This document shows, piece by piece, positions 54,108 to 63,882 of a DNA stretch of 64,000 bases (its first letter is position 1; the number at the start of each line of letters is the position of its first letter). The position numbers and the translations under genes are program-made. Below the pieces are notes generated by a model. The model worked only from the letters and a program-made list of their open reading frames with translations, had not been told where the DNA came from and ran no database searches. Origin of the DNA: Phycisphaerales bacterium (GTDB lineage: Bacteria > Planctomycetota > Phycisphaerae > UBA1845 > Fen-1342); assembly GCA_016710275.1 (NCBI GenBank), contig JADJXS010000001.1, forward strand, positions 4,178,599 to 4,242,598. Reading direction: 5' to 3'.

Positions 54108-55337
54108 ATGGTCAACCGCCCACGGAGGACGCGAACGCGCGTTCCCAAGCTCAAGTTCACGTCGGTTCGCAACGTCGGCTGGCACGTCAGCTACCGCGAC
54201 ACGCAGACCGGCCATTCCCACCGGCATCGGTTTGGCATCGTCGAGCGCGATCGGGAGAAGGAGGCACTGGCGCTCTACCACGCTTGGGTGTCGGAGCGGC
54301 TGGGCGGCAACGCCGATGGCAAGCTCGCGACGAGAATCGAACCGGCCCAAAAACGCCGACCAACCGGCGAGGCGCTGTCAGGCAGCCTGCTGGAGGTTGC
54401 CAGCGGCCTGAAAGAGTCCGAACGGCTTCGCATCCGCAAGCCCGATGAGCCGCGTCGCCGCGGGACGATCGCCCCTCCCGTTTTTCGCGATCGCGCCAAG
54501 GTCATACGCGACTTTCTGGCGTTTCTGAACGCAAGACGCGGGGCGGGCGCCGTCTCACGAATGCGGCTGGCCGACCTGACCATGGACGACGTCGAGGCTT
54601 TCAATCAGCATGTCGTCAAGGCTGGCTTCTCCGACTCGCAGGTCGCCAAGCGGCTTCAAATCGTTAAAGCGATCATCGACCGTGCCGGCCGGCCCGAGCA
54701 TGGGCGGCAGATGCTCACTTGGAATTGGGATTCCCGCGACGTTGCGCACGGCAAGCCGACGCCGGAGCGACCCTTGCCCTCGGTCGAGCTGCTCAAGAAG
54801 ATGCTCGCCGGGGCTGACCTGCGGGGGCAAACGATGATCTGGCTCGGCATCGGGTTGGGCCTTGGCGCGAAGGATCTCGCCGTCGTCCGCTCTGGGCAGA
54901 TCGATCAGGACGCCTACGACCTGCGTCGGTCGAAGACCGGCGTCGAGCGATTCGGCACGACGCCACCGCGCGTCTGGGCCTGTGTCTCGAAGTACCAGGA
55001 CGCGACGAAACGCCCCGCCGGAGAGTTGCTGTTCGTGACACGTACTGGCGTGGCTCTTGTCCATGCGAAGGGCAACGCGGTCACGCAGTGGTGGGACAAG
55101 CTGCGGACCAAGGTCGGTGAATCGAAGGAGACGCTGCCCGGCTTCTACACGCTCCGCCACCTCGGCGCGACCGAGTTCGGCTCGCGGCCCGGCACGTCGA
55201 TCAGCGACGTGAAACGTTGGCTCGGCCATTCCTCTAGCTCGGACATGGCCGACGTTTACATGCGTCCCGTGCGGCCGGAGTTCCGCAAGGTGATCGAGTG
55301 GGTGCGGGAGCAGCTCTCGCGTGAAGAGGTCGAATGA
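54108..55337 (+). CDS. Tyrosine recombinase-like protein with altered first arginine
   Basis: 409 residues. The core domain shows GIGLGLGAKDLAVVRSGQID, where the first catalytic Arg of GLGxR is Lys; the loop RRSKTGVERFG; FYTLRHLGATEF with Arg-His but Tyr in place of the first His; and RWLGHSSSSDMADVYM with the last His and a candidate Tyr. The pattern is common in planctomycete integrases I know, so it may still be active. It opens module 2, overlapping the 3' end of the frameshifted two-winged-helix gene on the other strand by 82 nt. Confidence 0.75.
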   Translation: MVNRPRRTRTRVPKLKFTSVRNVGWHVSYRDTQTGHSHRHRFGIVERDREKEALALYHAWVSERLGGNADGKLATRIEPAQKRRPTGEALSGSLLEVASGLKESERLRIRKPDEPRRRGTIAPPVFRDRAKVIRDFLAFLNARRGAGAVSRMRLADLTMDDVEAFNQHVVKAGFSDSQVAKRLQIVKAIIDRAGRPEHGRQMLTWNWDSRDVAHGKPTPERPLPSVELLKKMLAGADLRGQTMIWLGIGLGLGAKDLAVVRSGQIDQDAYDLRRSKTGVERFGTTPPRVWACVSKYQDATKRPAGELLFVTRTGVALVHAKGNAVTQWWDKLRTKVGESKETLPGFYTLRHLGATEFGSRPGTSISDVKRWLGHSSSSDMADVYMRPVRPEFRKVIEWVREQLSREEVE

Positions 55338-56666
55338 GCACTGACCTGCGCAGGAACGTGCAATGCAGCCGCCCAATTACACTCCGGGCGAAGCACTCGC
55401 TGAAGGACTGCGGCGACGTGAACCGGTTGCCCCTCGCGAGCCGGATGCGTCCCCGGTGCGGCCGACTTCAACCTCGTCGCAGGAGTGATCGGAGGTTCCC
55501 GGTCACGGAGGCGCCGCAACCATGCTCGGCCGATATCCTCATCCACACACGATGCGAAGCCCCATCGCCTGTGTCGGATGAGGGCCGCCAGAAACCCGGG
55601 CGGATTGCGACGGGCCAGCCGCTTCGTCCGGGCCGCTGCCGCAAAGAAGTTCAACCGTGACGATTCGCCCGCCTCGCAGGCACCCGCAGCTACCAAACGA
55701 GTGAAAAGGCCATTCAAGCTCGCGGCGGATTCGAAGTCCCGCATCGACACCCGCCAACGGGCTTTCCGTACGTGAACCCCAACCGGCGCACGCGGCGGTT
55801 TCTGGTTTCCCATTCGCGAAGCGAGTTCCCTGTCTTTATAAGGGGGTGGTAATCCGTGGGGGTTTTCGTCGCGCCGGGGTGGTGATCGCCGCTCGACCGC
55901 GGCACCGCTCCACTCCAAGTTGAAGCGAACGCGCGGGCCCCAGCGGTTCATTGAGCGCTGGTCGGTCGGCTCCATGATGAGCACGCCCAGTTGGACCAAC
56001 TCTCGGCGTGCGGCCTTGACGTTGCGAGCATCGACTTCAAACCTTTCCGAAATCCAGGACGCCTTACAGCGTCCATCAGGCGCGCACTGGCCGTTGCGAT
56101 AGTAAAGGCAGCGAAGGAGATGCCCGAGCACGGTTGCCCACAACACCGGCCGGCTGGTCTGGGTGAGGAGCCGCAGTAAGCCGGCGCGGAACCGGCGTGA
56201 GCCGCCGGTGGTTTTCAATACGACAGATCGCCGCATCGAGGCGATTGCCGTCGTCTCGAACGAGCGAGTGTGGAACCGTGTGCCAGCGAGACAGCGTTCG
56301 CTCTTTGAGCAGAAACCCCGTTCGGACGAGCCGCCGTATGGCCGTTCGAACCTGCGCTTCCGACACCTCAACGAGGGTCGCCAGCTCATGTTCCACGGAA
56401 TCGGGGAATCGATTTGAGCGATCGTCGCAGCGCCTCGCCACGACCTCGAAGAAAGCGAGCCATACTCGCACCTCTACCAGCCCCAGAATCCGCGCCTTGT
56501 AGGCCCACCACGTCGCGATAAGGGCCATTGCCGGAATGAAGCAGAAACCGCCTTCCGGCTTGATCCGGGCGTAGGGGCTGTTTCGATATGTTCCACGGAA
56601 AGTTCCACGACTCCTTGTAGTGTTTCGTGAGCCGCTCGAAAGCGACGCATGTACATGTTGACGCAT
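55256..56666 (-). pseudogene. Frameshifted copy of the two-winged-helix (replication-like) gene, module 2
   Basis: The paralog of 6574-8109, read in two frames. The first frame (from ATG 56666) carries the N-terminal half, IKPEGGFCFIPAMALIATWW then VEHELATLVEVSEAQVRTAI, to about 56180. The second continues LLRLLTQTSRPVLWATVLGH, CKASWISERFEVDARNVKAA to 55256. Removing one C near 56180 restores a continuous protein that aligns residue for residue with the module 1 copy (VPRR-L-LRLLT against VPRR-V-LRLLT). A genuine mutation or a sequencing error are both possible. The C-terminus differs from the paralog and overlaps the recombinase gene. Confidence 0.75.
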
Positions 56667-57228
56667 GGCAAATCAAACACCGTTTGAACGAGCCATAAGC
56701 ACGGGCGCTCGCGTTGCCCGGGACCGGTGTCGGCGGATACACGTCCGCCGTTCGACTGAACGGGATTGACATGCAGCGCAGAGCTGCGCTACGGTGACCG
56801 TGCCGGGTTCAACCGCTGCCGCAGCCGACGCTCGCGTCGTCCGTCAGCCGCAAGAATGGCGACCTGCTCGTTGCCGTTCTTGCACCTCCGTTTCACTCAG
56901 TTCATCACATTTTCTCTCCACATTGACCGCTGATCTGCTTGGATGCAGCGGCATGACTTTGCGAAGCAACGGTATCGCGCGGAGGCCGAGGTGCGCAAGA
57001 CGCGATCGGCATGCCCGTCGGCCTGCTTTCCGGAAGGCGGGAGGACCCGCGACCCGGACGGACTGTTGGCCTTGCGGCCTGAGCGTAGCGTCAATTGCGG
57101 TGATGCCAGTCCTGCTTGAGGCTTGCAATCTGGCTTCAGCCGTGCTACGCATCAGGTAGTCCCGCTGGCGCGAACTCCGGCCCGCCTGATGGCAGGTCCG
57201 AAACGCGGCGAAACATGAGCACGATCGT
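56667..57228. other. Divergent intergenic region before parA, module 2
   Basis: 562 nt with no convincing gene, the counterpart of 8110-8674. It contains the promoter at 56766-56795 with a GCGCAG-AG-CTGCGC palindrome in the spacer, and little other visible similarity to module 1. A 5-codon ORF at 57215-57232 ends in TGA that overlaps the ATG of parA, so a leader peptide could couple translation. Confidence 0.4.
56766..56795 (+). promoter_or_regulatory. Promoter TTGACA-N18-TACGGT upstream of parA, module 2
   Basis: TTGACA (56766-56771) and TACGGT (56790-56795), matching the module 1 promoter in boxes, spacing and the following CCGGGTTCAAC. The parA start is about 430 nt downstream, as in module 1. 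Confidence 0.6.
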
Positions 57229-58140
57229 ATGAAGAAGAGAGAACACCCACGCGGCATTGTGATCGCTGTCGGCAACCAGAAAGGCGGCGTGGGCAAGACC
57301 ACCAACACGGTTCACCTCGCTGCGGCACTCGGTCAGGGCGGCTACCGCTGCCTGATCATCGACCTTGATCCAGCCGCAGGGGCAACTCGTCACTTGGGAG
57401 TTCCGGAGAACAAGTTCGCAGGGACGTTTGAGCTGCTCACTCAGCGCGAGTCTGCCGACCAGCTCATCATCTCGGAGAATCTTCCGCATGGCGTTCATCT
57501 GATTACTTCACGGCCGCAGTTATCCGAGCTGGACGCGGCACTCTCCAAGTTCGCTGACCGGACCAAGCTGCTGGAGCAGCCGCTCGCAGCGATCCGCAAG
57601 TCGTACGATTTTGTCTTTCTCGATACCGCTCCGTTTGCCGGTGCAACCACAACGGTTGCGGCCTACTCGGTCGCCCGCTGGATTTTGCTGTCTGCGTTCC
57701 CTCATCCACTCTCACTGGGCGGACTGACCGAAGCGTTCCGCGATGTCTCCGACGTTCGACGGCATCGCAATCCAGCACTCGAAGTGCTCGGCGTTGTATT
57801 CTCAAACGTTGACGGCCGCGCGACGCGCCTCCGGGCGGAGTTGGAGTCAGCCGCAGCAGCCGCACTTCCCGGCCGGATGTTTGAGACACACATCTCTCAA
57901 GCGGTTCTCCTTCCGGAGCTGTCAGGTTGTGGCAAGACTGTGTTCCAAGTTCCGGCATACCTTCGCGTTCCCGTTGCGCAGCAATACCTCCGACTCGCAG
58001 CAGAGGTCGAGCATCGCACCCAGCATCGCGAGCTATTCCTGCAAGGGAAGCTCCCCGCTGTCGCCGACGGGCTGCTTTCGGTTCCACGAGCGTTCACGCC
58101 GCTGGATGAATTTACACTTCAAGACCAGGGAGGGAAGTAG
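57229..58140 (+). CDS. parA: ParA-family partition ATPase, module 2
   Basis: 303 residues from ATG 57229. The deviant Walker A is in GNQKGGVGKTTNTVHLAAAL and Walker B in FVFLDTAPFAGATTTVAAYS. It aligns with the module 1 copy along the whole length, including GATRHLGVPENKFAGTFELL. A 5-codon ORF overlaps its start. The partner gene starts 3 nt after the stop, as in module 1. Confidence 0.9.
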   Translation: MKKREHPRGIVIAVGNQKGGVGKTTNTVHLAAALGQGGYRCLIIDLDPAAGATRHLGVPENKFAGTFELLTQRESADQLIISENLPHGVHLITSRPQLSELDAALSKFADRTKLLEQPLAAIRKSYDFVFLDTAPFAGATTTVAAYSVARWILLSAFPHPLSLGGLTEAFRDVSDVRRHRNPALEVLGVVFSNVDGRATRLRAELESAAAAALPGRMFETHISQAVLLPELSGCGKTVFQVPAYLRVPVAQQYLRLAAEVEHRTQHRELFLQGKLPAVADGLLSVPRAFTPLDEFTLQDQGGK

Positions 58141-58143
58141 GCC

Positions 58144-58620
58144 ATGGCCCGCACACTGCGAGACCCACCGCCGACAAGTTCATTGGCGCGATTGCTGGAC
58201 CCCGACGCGGCCTCGCGGGCGACATCGCGCCATCGAGATCCCCTGACGGACCAGTACGGTGACCGTGCCGCGCCGATCGACCGCGACGCCCGACCGGAAG
58301 CCCGGTCCAGCACCGAGTGGCCCGACGTGATACGGCCCAGCCGAATCAAACGAGAGGTCCTGCTTTGCTGCGAAACGGATGAGACCCTTGACGAGGTGGT
58401 TCGCATGCTACGGCTCAGCACGCGCTCGCGCGTCACGACCAGCCATGTGGTCCGTGCGCTTCTACGTGCAATCTCGCGGCGGCTTGATGAGATTCGGCGC
58501 CAGGCCGTGCACCTGGGACCACGGCGACTGCCGAGCAATTCGGCCGGCAGCGAACATGCACGCCGAGACTTTGAAGAGGCACTCGCAGCGATCTTCTTTG
58601 CGGGCACCGACGACAAGTGA
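58144..58620 (+). CDS. Small ParA partner protein, module 2
   Basis: 158 residues, ATG 58144, 3 nt after parA. It keeps the N-terminal LRDPPPTSSLARLLDPDAAS and the central IKREVLLCCETDETLDEVVR with RVTTSHVVRALLRAISRRLD, matching the module 1 partner. The central block is longer on its N-terminal side. Centromere binding is inferred from position. Confidence 0.7.
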   Translation: MARTLRDPPPTSSLARLLDPDAASRATSRHRDPLTDQYGDRAAPIDRDARPEARSSTEWPDVIRPSRIKREVLLCCETDETLDEVVRMLRLSTRSRVTTSHVVRALLRAISRRLDEIRRQAVHLGPRRLPSNSAGSEHARRDFEEALAAIFFAGTDDK

Positions 58621-58639
58621 ACAACCGCCCCGGGGACGC

Positions 58640-58661
58640 GGAACCCACCGGTATCAGTTCC
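58640..58661. promoter_or_regulatory. GGAAC-N12-GTTCC dyad, copy 2
   Basis: GGAAC, CCACCGGTATCA, GTTCC, with the same flank (GACGCG before) as copy 1. It precedes the module 2 copy of the small gene at 58792. Confidence 0.55.
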
Positions 58662-58791
58662 CGACGCGAACGGTCGCGGCGCGCTACGTCCACGGGCGGA
58701 AGTCGGCAAACATCAGGGTGCGATCTTAGCGCACACCCAGCCATCATCTCGGCATAACGATCCACGTCAGATGAAAGCACGAGGAGCCCTT

Positions 58792-59067
58792 ATGGATACA
58801 GAAAGCGAGGTTTCGATGAGCGAATCCAAGAGCCGACCGGCCCATGAAATCCGGTACGGCAGCGTCAAGGTCGTGATCTGGAAAAACGCGACGGCGAACG
58901 GCCACATGTTCAATGTGACCGCCGCGCGGATTTACAAGGACGACGGGAACTGGAAGGAGTCATCCGGCTTTGGCCTGGACGATCTCCTCGTTCTGGCGAA
59001 GGCGCTTCACGACGCCTTCGCCTGGATTCACACCCAGCGGGCGACGGAGAACACCAAGTCCGCGTAA
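58792..59067 (+). CDS. Small conserved module protein (91 aa), module 2
   Basis: Start chosen at ATG 58792 with GAGGAG 5 nt upstream; ATGs at 58771 and 58816 are in frame alternatives. A CATAACG motif lies about 39 nt before it. The protein EIRYGSVKVVIWKNATANGH, then YKDDGNWKESSGFGLDDLLV, is nearly the same as the module 1 copy at 10801-11061. Function unknown. Confidence 0.75.
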   Translation: MDTESEVSMSESKSRPAHEIRYGSVKVVIWKNATANGHMFNVTAARIYKDDGNWKESSGFGLDDLLVLAKALHDAFAWIHTQRATENTKSA

Positions 59068-59294
59068 CGCGTTGCAAGGCACCGTAGAGGGTCAGGTTAT
59101 CCGGGAGCTCCACTTTCATCTGACCCCAAGTATGGCGACATGCACGACATTTGGCCTCGAAAGCCATTTAGCGCGAGCCGCATTCTCGCCACTCGACTTC
59201 GCCGATGAGATTCGGGCAATCAGCAACGCTACGAAATGCATCATCTCTGACATTCGGGGTTTTCAGTGCGTCGCCACGGTGGCAACGTGGGGGG

Positions 59295-60437
59295 TCACCG
59301 CCGCCCCGCATCAGCAATGCCAGCCAACGCCAGCAACAGTACACTCGCCGGCTCGGGCACGACCGCGACGAACGCCTCGTAGTTGCCGTTGCAGGAACGC
59401 CATAGCCCACGATTGTCTTGCCGTCGAGACTGATGTCCGGGCTTCGTAGAGGCCCGTCCATCCGTTCAAGGAAGGATCGACTCCCGCGTCCAGGAGCACG
59501 TCCCACAATCTACGCATCCCTATGTCCTGCGTCCAAAGAAACGCCTCGCTGCCTGACGAAGAGCTGCCAAAGCCCACGACAACCGAGCCGTCCCCACTCA
59601 CACCAAATGCTTCGCTTGCAAAGCCGCCGTCGAGCAGGCCAAGGCCCGCCATCCCTCCCGCGCTCGTCCAGCGGAACGCCTCGCGGCCCCAATTGACGTG
59701 CCATAGCCGACGACCACCGAGCCGTCCCCGCTGACACCGCGGGCTTCGCTTGCAAAGCCGCCGGCGGGCAGATCACCCAGTCCGACCATCCCGTCAACGC
59801 TTGTCCAGCGGAACGCCTCGGCACCTGACACGGACGCGCTCCGTCCGACGACCACCGAGCCGTCGCCGTTCACGTCAAACGCTTCGCTGGAAAAGATGCC
59901 ACCGGGCAGGTCTCCTAAGCCAACCATTCCGGCGGAAGTCGTCCATCGGAACGCCTCAAACCCTGACGCCGACTGGCCCCGTCCGACGACCACCGAGCCG
60001 TCACTGTTTACGCCGTTGGCAGCGCTAAAGGGACTTCCGCCCGGCAGACTGCCCAAGCCAACCATGCCGCCCGCACTGGTCCAACGAAACGCCTGCCCAA
60101 AAGCGAAGCCCGGCATTGACCCGTTACGTCCGACAATAACCGAACCATCGATATTTACGCCGCTTGCCATGCTCCAGGTTCCGTCGGTCAGGGCACCCAA
60201 GCCTTCCATTCCACCCGTGTTGGTCCAACGGAACGCCTCCAGGGCACCCGACGCACCGATGCTGCTGCGCCCGACGACCATTGAGCCGTCGCTACTCACG
60301 CCGGTGGCGTAGCTTTCGAAGTCACCACCTGAGAGGTCGCCCAATGGTGTAAGGCTGCTGCCCGCTTGCGCGGTTGGGGTCCCGAAAAGTATGAGCACTA
60401 TCCCGACAACAGCCACACACAAAGATTTGCTAGACAT
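59295..60437 (-). pseudogene. HAF-repeat PEP-CTERM protein, broken by several frameshifts
   Basis: Start at ATG 60437 with GGAGG just upstream. A signal peptide (SKSLCVAVVGIVLILFGTPT) leads into about seven HAF-type repeats of about 49 residues; examples are GDGSVVVGRSASVSGAEAFR and GLGDLPGGIFSSEAFDVNGD. The C-terminus is a PEP-CTERM signal, VPEPASVLLLALAGIADAGR, which would target the protein to a sortase-like system of the outer envelope. To read through, frame changes are needed near 59685, 59445 and 59395, so the gene is decayed or the sequence has errors. It occupies the place of the small-gene/ATPase block of module 1. Confidence 0.75.
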
Positions 60438-60611
60438 AGGCCTCCGCATGATTCGTCACCTTTCTCCACAGCCGGAACAAGGCTGATGGCGCCTCGCTTC
60501 CTTCTCCAAGCGTTTCGATGGGCCGGCGGCCCAGCTCCCGGGCGATGCTGTGGCAACCACGATCCGATTCTACCAAACTGCCTTGCCCGACCGAAGTGGG
60601 CGGGGCAGAAA

Positions 60612-61007
60612 TCACTGGGGAATCGCCGCGAAAAGGATCCTCCAAGCCTGCGCGCTCGGGTGCTTCAGAGCAATTCCGGAGCACTCGCAGCAGCTTCTGC
60701 CTGCTGGCCTTATCCGAAGCGCCACAGGTCCACGAAGCCTGGCGTCCTCAAGCGAAATGTCCGTCAGAGTGCTGATGCCGGGAAAGAGGAAAAGCTCAAT
60801 CGGGTCGCACCGCAGCCCGCGGCAGAGCGCCGCGATGGTCGCCAGCGTGCAGTTCATTTCGCCGCGCTCAATCTGGCCGACCCGCTGCATCGCGAAGCCC
60901 TTGCCGCACCGTTCCGCCAACTCACGCTGCTTCAGGTTAGCGCGCAGCCGCAGCTCACGCACCCGGGCGCCGAAATCGCGTTGCAGGCTGGGGCGTTTCT
61001 TCGCCAT
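60612..61007 (-). pseudogene. XRE-family regulator, module 2, frameshifted at the C-terminus
   Basis: Start at ATG 61007 (a GTG at 61016 is an alternative). The HTH (VRELRLRANLKQRELAERCG, then AMQRVGQIERGEMNCTLATI) matches the module 1 regulator. After ISLEDARL the frame changes: the expected tail DLW-RF and then DKASRQKLLRVLRNC is present only in other frames, which implies one extra base near 60741 and a two-base loss shortly after. DNA binding could survive; the tail would differ. Confidence 0.7.
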
Positions 61008-61118
61008 GACCGGCACATTTTACGCTATGTGCGGAGACTTTCCAGACACCCCTTGACGATCTAAAATTGGACGCTATCTATAGTATGTCGGGACGGCTAG
61101 CACGATCATCTAAAGGTG

Positions 61119-61760
61119 CTACACGCCGGCCTTGAGGATGCGGCTCACCGGTGCGGCTGCGGGTGGGCCCTTGGCGTAGCGGTAGCCGCGGAGGCGGAGG
61201 ACGACATGCACCAGGTCGAGCATGCCAACGGCAGTGTAGCCCAGGTAGGCGAGCAGAAACGCCGATGGCGTCGCTGGTCGATTCACGACAAACGCGAGGC
61301 AGGCCAAAAGTCCCGCGAAGCACATCGCGAGCACGGAAGAGACTGCGCCCATGCCCGTGCGCCCGCTGACCGCCGCTTGGCGATTCGGATGTCGCGACTG
61401 AAACGTCAACAGCTCCTCCGCCGCCAGTTGGTTCACGTGCCGCTCGATCTCGTCGATACGCCTCAGAACGTCTTCCTTCGCGCGAGCATGCACAACGGTC
61501 ATGCGCAGCAACCAGGAGTTTGCAACCGGAATCGCAAGCAGAACCGCAGGTTGGGACTCCGCCGGAAGCGATGCCACGCTGCTCACGACGGCCATCAAAG
61601 CACCTGCCACGAGCGGAACCCGTTGGTCCACCGCGGCAAGACGGAACGACAGCAGGCCATACAAGGCACGGTATTCCTCGACCAGGACGTTGATCCGGTC
61701 CATCGCCGAAAGTGGCGGCGACTCAGCTTCGGCGGCGGAAGGACTGCGTGTGTTCACCAT
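61119..61760 (-). CDS. Four-helix membrane protein with central coiled segment, module 2
   Basis: 213 residues; start taken at ATG 61760. Membrane helices VPLVAGALMAVVSSVASLPA and VLLAIPVANSWLLRMTVV, then charged KEDVLRRIDEIERHVNQLAA with QSRHPNR, then AGLLACLAFVVNRPATPSAF and YLGYTAVGMLDLVHVVLR, ending GYRYAKGPPAAAP. Same layout as 19903-20547. Divergent from the cupin, with a palindrome between. Confidence 0.7.
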   Translation of the reverse strand: MVNTRSPSAAEAESPPLSAMDRINVLVEEYRALYGLLSFRLAAVDQRVPLVAGALMAVVSSVASLPAESQPAVLLAIPVANSWLLRMTVVHARAKEDVLRRIDEIERHVNQLAAEELLTFQSRHPNRQAAVSGRTGMGAVSSVLAMCFAGLLACLAFVVNRPATPSAFLLAYLGYTAVGMLDLVHVVLRLRGYRYAKGPPAAAPVSRILKAGV

Positions 61761-61808
61761 GTACGAAGTGAGATGAGTCGGACTGTCCGGCTGATTCGAG
61801 ATTCGCAC

Positions 61809-61823
61809 GCCCCGTTGCGGGGC
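61809..61823. promoter_or_regulatory. Palindrome in the divergent membrane-protein/cupin promoter, module 2
   Basis: GCCCCG, TTG, CGGGGC, positioned 16 nt before the cupin GTG. It corresponds in place, not in sequence, to the dyad at 20561-20581. Confidence 0.35.
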
Positions 61824-61839
61824 AGAAAGGTGGTTCGCC

Positions 61840-62511
61840 GTGTCAACGACACTCGTATCCAACCCCGGCCTTTGCATCCTCACGGGCGGCCGAACGCCGT
61901 CCCGCGCCTGGTCCGGTGCACTCGCCCGCTTCTTTGAGACCTCGCGAAAAATTCTCGACGGCGTCATCACCGACGTGCGCGGCGGACGGCTCCGTGAGCC
62001 GGCATTTCTCTTCGGCAAGCACAGCGAGGAGCGGATTCTCACCGACCTCGACCACATCATGACCGAGATCGACGTGGACTATCCGATCGACCTGCATTCT
62101 CCGTTTGAGGACACCGAGTCCATCAGCGGCGGCCTCTGGTCCGGCCGCGAGTTGTTCGGCCCGACGCATGAGGACGGACTGGCAAAGCTCCGCTTCGCCG
62201 CGGGTACGCTCGACTTGCCCTTGCACGTGCATGAACACTCCGACCGGTTCATCGCCGTGCTGGAGGGACAGGGTCGCTTCTGGTGGTCGGACGAATCCTG
62301 GCGCGAGTTCAGTGGAGACGACATCCGCTCAACGCCGGTCCGCACGGGCGACGTGCTCGTGTTCACCCGAAACCTGCTGCACACGTTCAGCGCCCCGGAT
62401 GAAGACCTGCTGCTGCTCTCCTACCACAGCCCGGAGATACCCTTCGATGACCCGCGGCAGTACACGCTGCCTTCGTTGCGGTGGACGCCTCGGATTGGTG
62501 GACCGCAGTAG
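61840..62511 (+). CDS. Cupin-domain protein, module 2
   Basis: 223 residues from GTG 61840. Cupin motif 1 LDLPLHVHEHSDRFIAVLEG and motif 2 RTGDVLVFTRNLLHTFSAPD are almost identical to the module 1 copy. The N-terminal helical part (SGALARFFETSRKILDGVIT) is more diverged. Ligand unknown. Confidence 0.8.
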   Translation: MSTTLVSNPGLCILTGGRTPSRAWSGALARFFETSRKILDGVITDVRGGRLREPAFLFGKHSEERILTDLDHIMTEIDVDYPIDLHSPFEDTESISGGLWSGRELFGPTHEDGLAKLRFAAGTLDLPLHVHEHSDRFIAVLEGQGRFWWSDESWREFSGDDIRSTPVRTGDVLVFTRNLLHTFSAPDEDLLLLSYHSPEIPFDDPRQYTLPSLRWTPRIGGPQ

Positions 62512-62544
62512 GCGGACAGCCTTCATGTCACACGGAATGCAAGC

Positions 62545-62559
62545 CCCGCCATAACGCTT
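62545..62559 (+). promoter_or_regulatory. CATAACG motif before the coiled-coil gene, module 2
   Basis: CCCGCCATAACGCTT, identical to 10740-10754, about 43 nt before the ATG at 62593. Confidence 0.45.
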
Positions 62560-62592
62560 GTGGACGGTCGCATCGTTGGGCCGGCACGGCGT

Positions 62593-63612
62593 ATGTCGAA
62601 ACTGCATCAAATGACCCTTTGGGATGAACCCGTCCTGCCCGACTCGCCGCGCCTGCCCGCGTGCCCGCCCACTTCGCGGACCGCCTCGCTGCCGCTGGCC
62701 GCCGGCGCGTCGCTCGACGAAGCGGCAGAGGTGGGGACCGATGAAATCGACAGCGAGTGCTCCATTGCCGAAGAGCCGAGTGAGTTCGCAGGCTTACCCA
62801 GCTTCAAGCCGTTGCGGTCCGCAATCGACGCTGGGATCTTCGGCATTACGGCCACCGGTCCGATGGAACCGGACGAGCATGAGATTGCAGCGCTCGTACA
62901 GGAACACTCGAACGAACTCGCCGGCTTGCTGATAGAGATTGATGCCTTAACGGATGCCGTTCGCACGGGCGTCGATCCGAGAACCGGCCGAATGCCGCGC
63001 ACGCCGGAGGCCGCGGAGAAAGCGACCGCCCGTTGGCGACAGGAACTTGAGCAAGCGAAGGTGTCCTACGCAAACATGCTCGCCGCCTTCGAAGAAGGCT
63101 TCGGCCTGGAGGCAGGCCGCGAACTGGACCACTGGATTCGGTCCCGCGTTGCCGGAACGCCGAAGCGCCTGCCGTACGATCCCGGCCACCCGTGGCACTA
63201 CTACTGGGCAGGCGACGGGGCGGAGCCCATCGCCTTTGTTGAAATCCCGCCGTCGGAAGACGCCGGGCGTTGGCTGGAGCGCGACCTGCCGAAGAACCCG
63301 GCCAAGCGGCTGGCCCGCCTGCGGGAATTACTGACATCCGAAACGGAGCGACTCACGGAGGATCGGCGGCGGTATGAAGACATCATCGCCCGCGGCGCCG
63401 AAGCGCTGAGCCAATTCGACCGCGAGATCGCCTATGGCGGCAACGATGAACTCGCCCGCGCCGGCACGATCGCCCTGAAATACAACCACATTCGCATGGG
63501 GCTGGGCCGCGTGCGGTGGCTGCGACAACAGCTCGGCTACGAAGAGCGCTGGGAACCGATCCGCGCGAAGATGAACGCGGCAGGCGACCAAGAGCCGCCA
63601 GGGCAATCATGA
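62593..63612 (+). CDS. Conserved helical module protein (339 aa), module 2
   Basis: Start chosen at ATG 62593 because the CATAACG motif lies about 43 nt upstream as in module 1; GTG 62560 is an alternative. The conserved blocks RTGVDPRTGRM, YDPGHPWHYYWAGDGAEPIA, LPKNPAKRLARLRELLTSET and EIAYGGNDELARAGTIALKY match the module 1 copy at 21370-22362. The first 80 residues differ. Family not recognised. Confidence 0.7.
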   Translation: MSKLHQMTLWDEPVLPDSPRLPACPPTSRTASLPLAAGASLDEAAEVGTDEIDSECSIAEEPSEFAGLPSFKPLRSAIDAGIFGITATGPMEPDEHEIAALVQEHSNELAGLLIEIDALTDAVRTGVDPRTGRMPRTPEAAEKATARWRQELEQAKVSYANMLAAFEEGFGLEAGRELDHWIRSRVAGTPKRLPYDPGHPWHYYWAGDGAEPIAFVEIPPSEDAGRWLERDLPKNPAKRLARLRELLTSETERLTEDRRRYEDIIARGAEALSQFDREIAYGGNDELARAGTIALKYNHIRMGLGRVRWLRQQLGYEERWEPIRAKMNAAGDQEPPGQS

Positions 63613-63620
63613 CCAGGGAC

Positions 63621-63650
63621 TTTACTAACGACCCCGAATTGTGGCACACT
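63621..63650 (+). promoter_or_regulatory. Promoter TTTACT-N18-CACACT upstream of DUF932, module 2
   Basis: TTTACT (63621-63626) and CACACT (63645-63650), with the same spacing and similar spacer as the module 1 promoter at 22531-22560. Leader length is about 300 nt in both. Confidence 0.45.
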
Positions 63651-63882
63651 CGGAGGCGTGAGCAGTAGAACATCGTTTGTCCGCCACCGAACGTGTCGAT
63701 AAACGCCGTCTGGCCGTGAAGGCGACGGGGCGTACGCACATAGTTCAGACTGAACAGTCACGGCAGCCGCCGGGTTCTGCTGCTCCTTTCTCCTGACGAC
63801 GACAGTCGTTGGGTCGCTCTCTTCGCAATTCTCCGGGCAGAAGAACCAACCAGGTCCTCGTGGAGCGCGCACGCTCGCCCCG

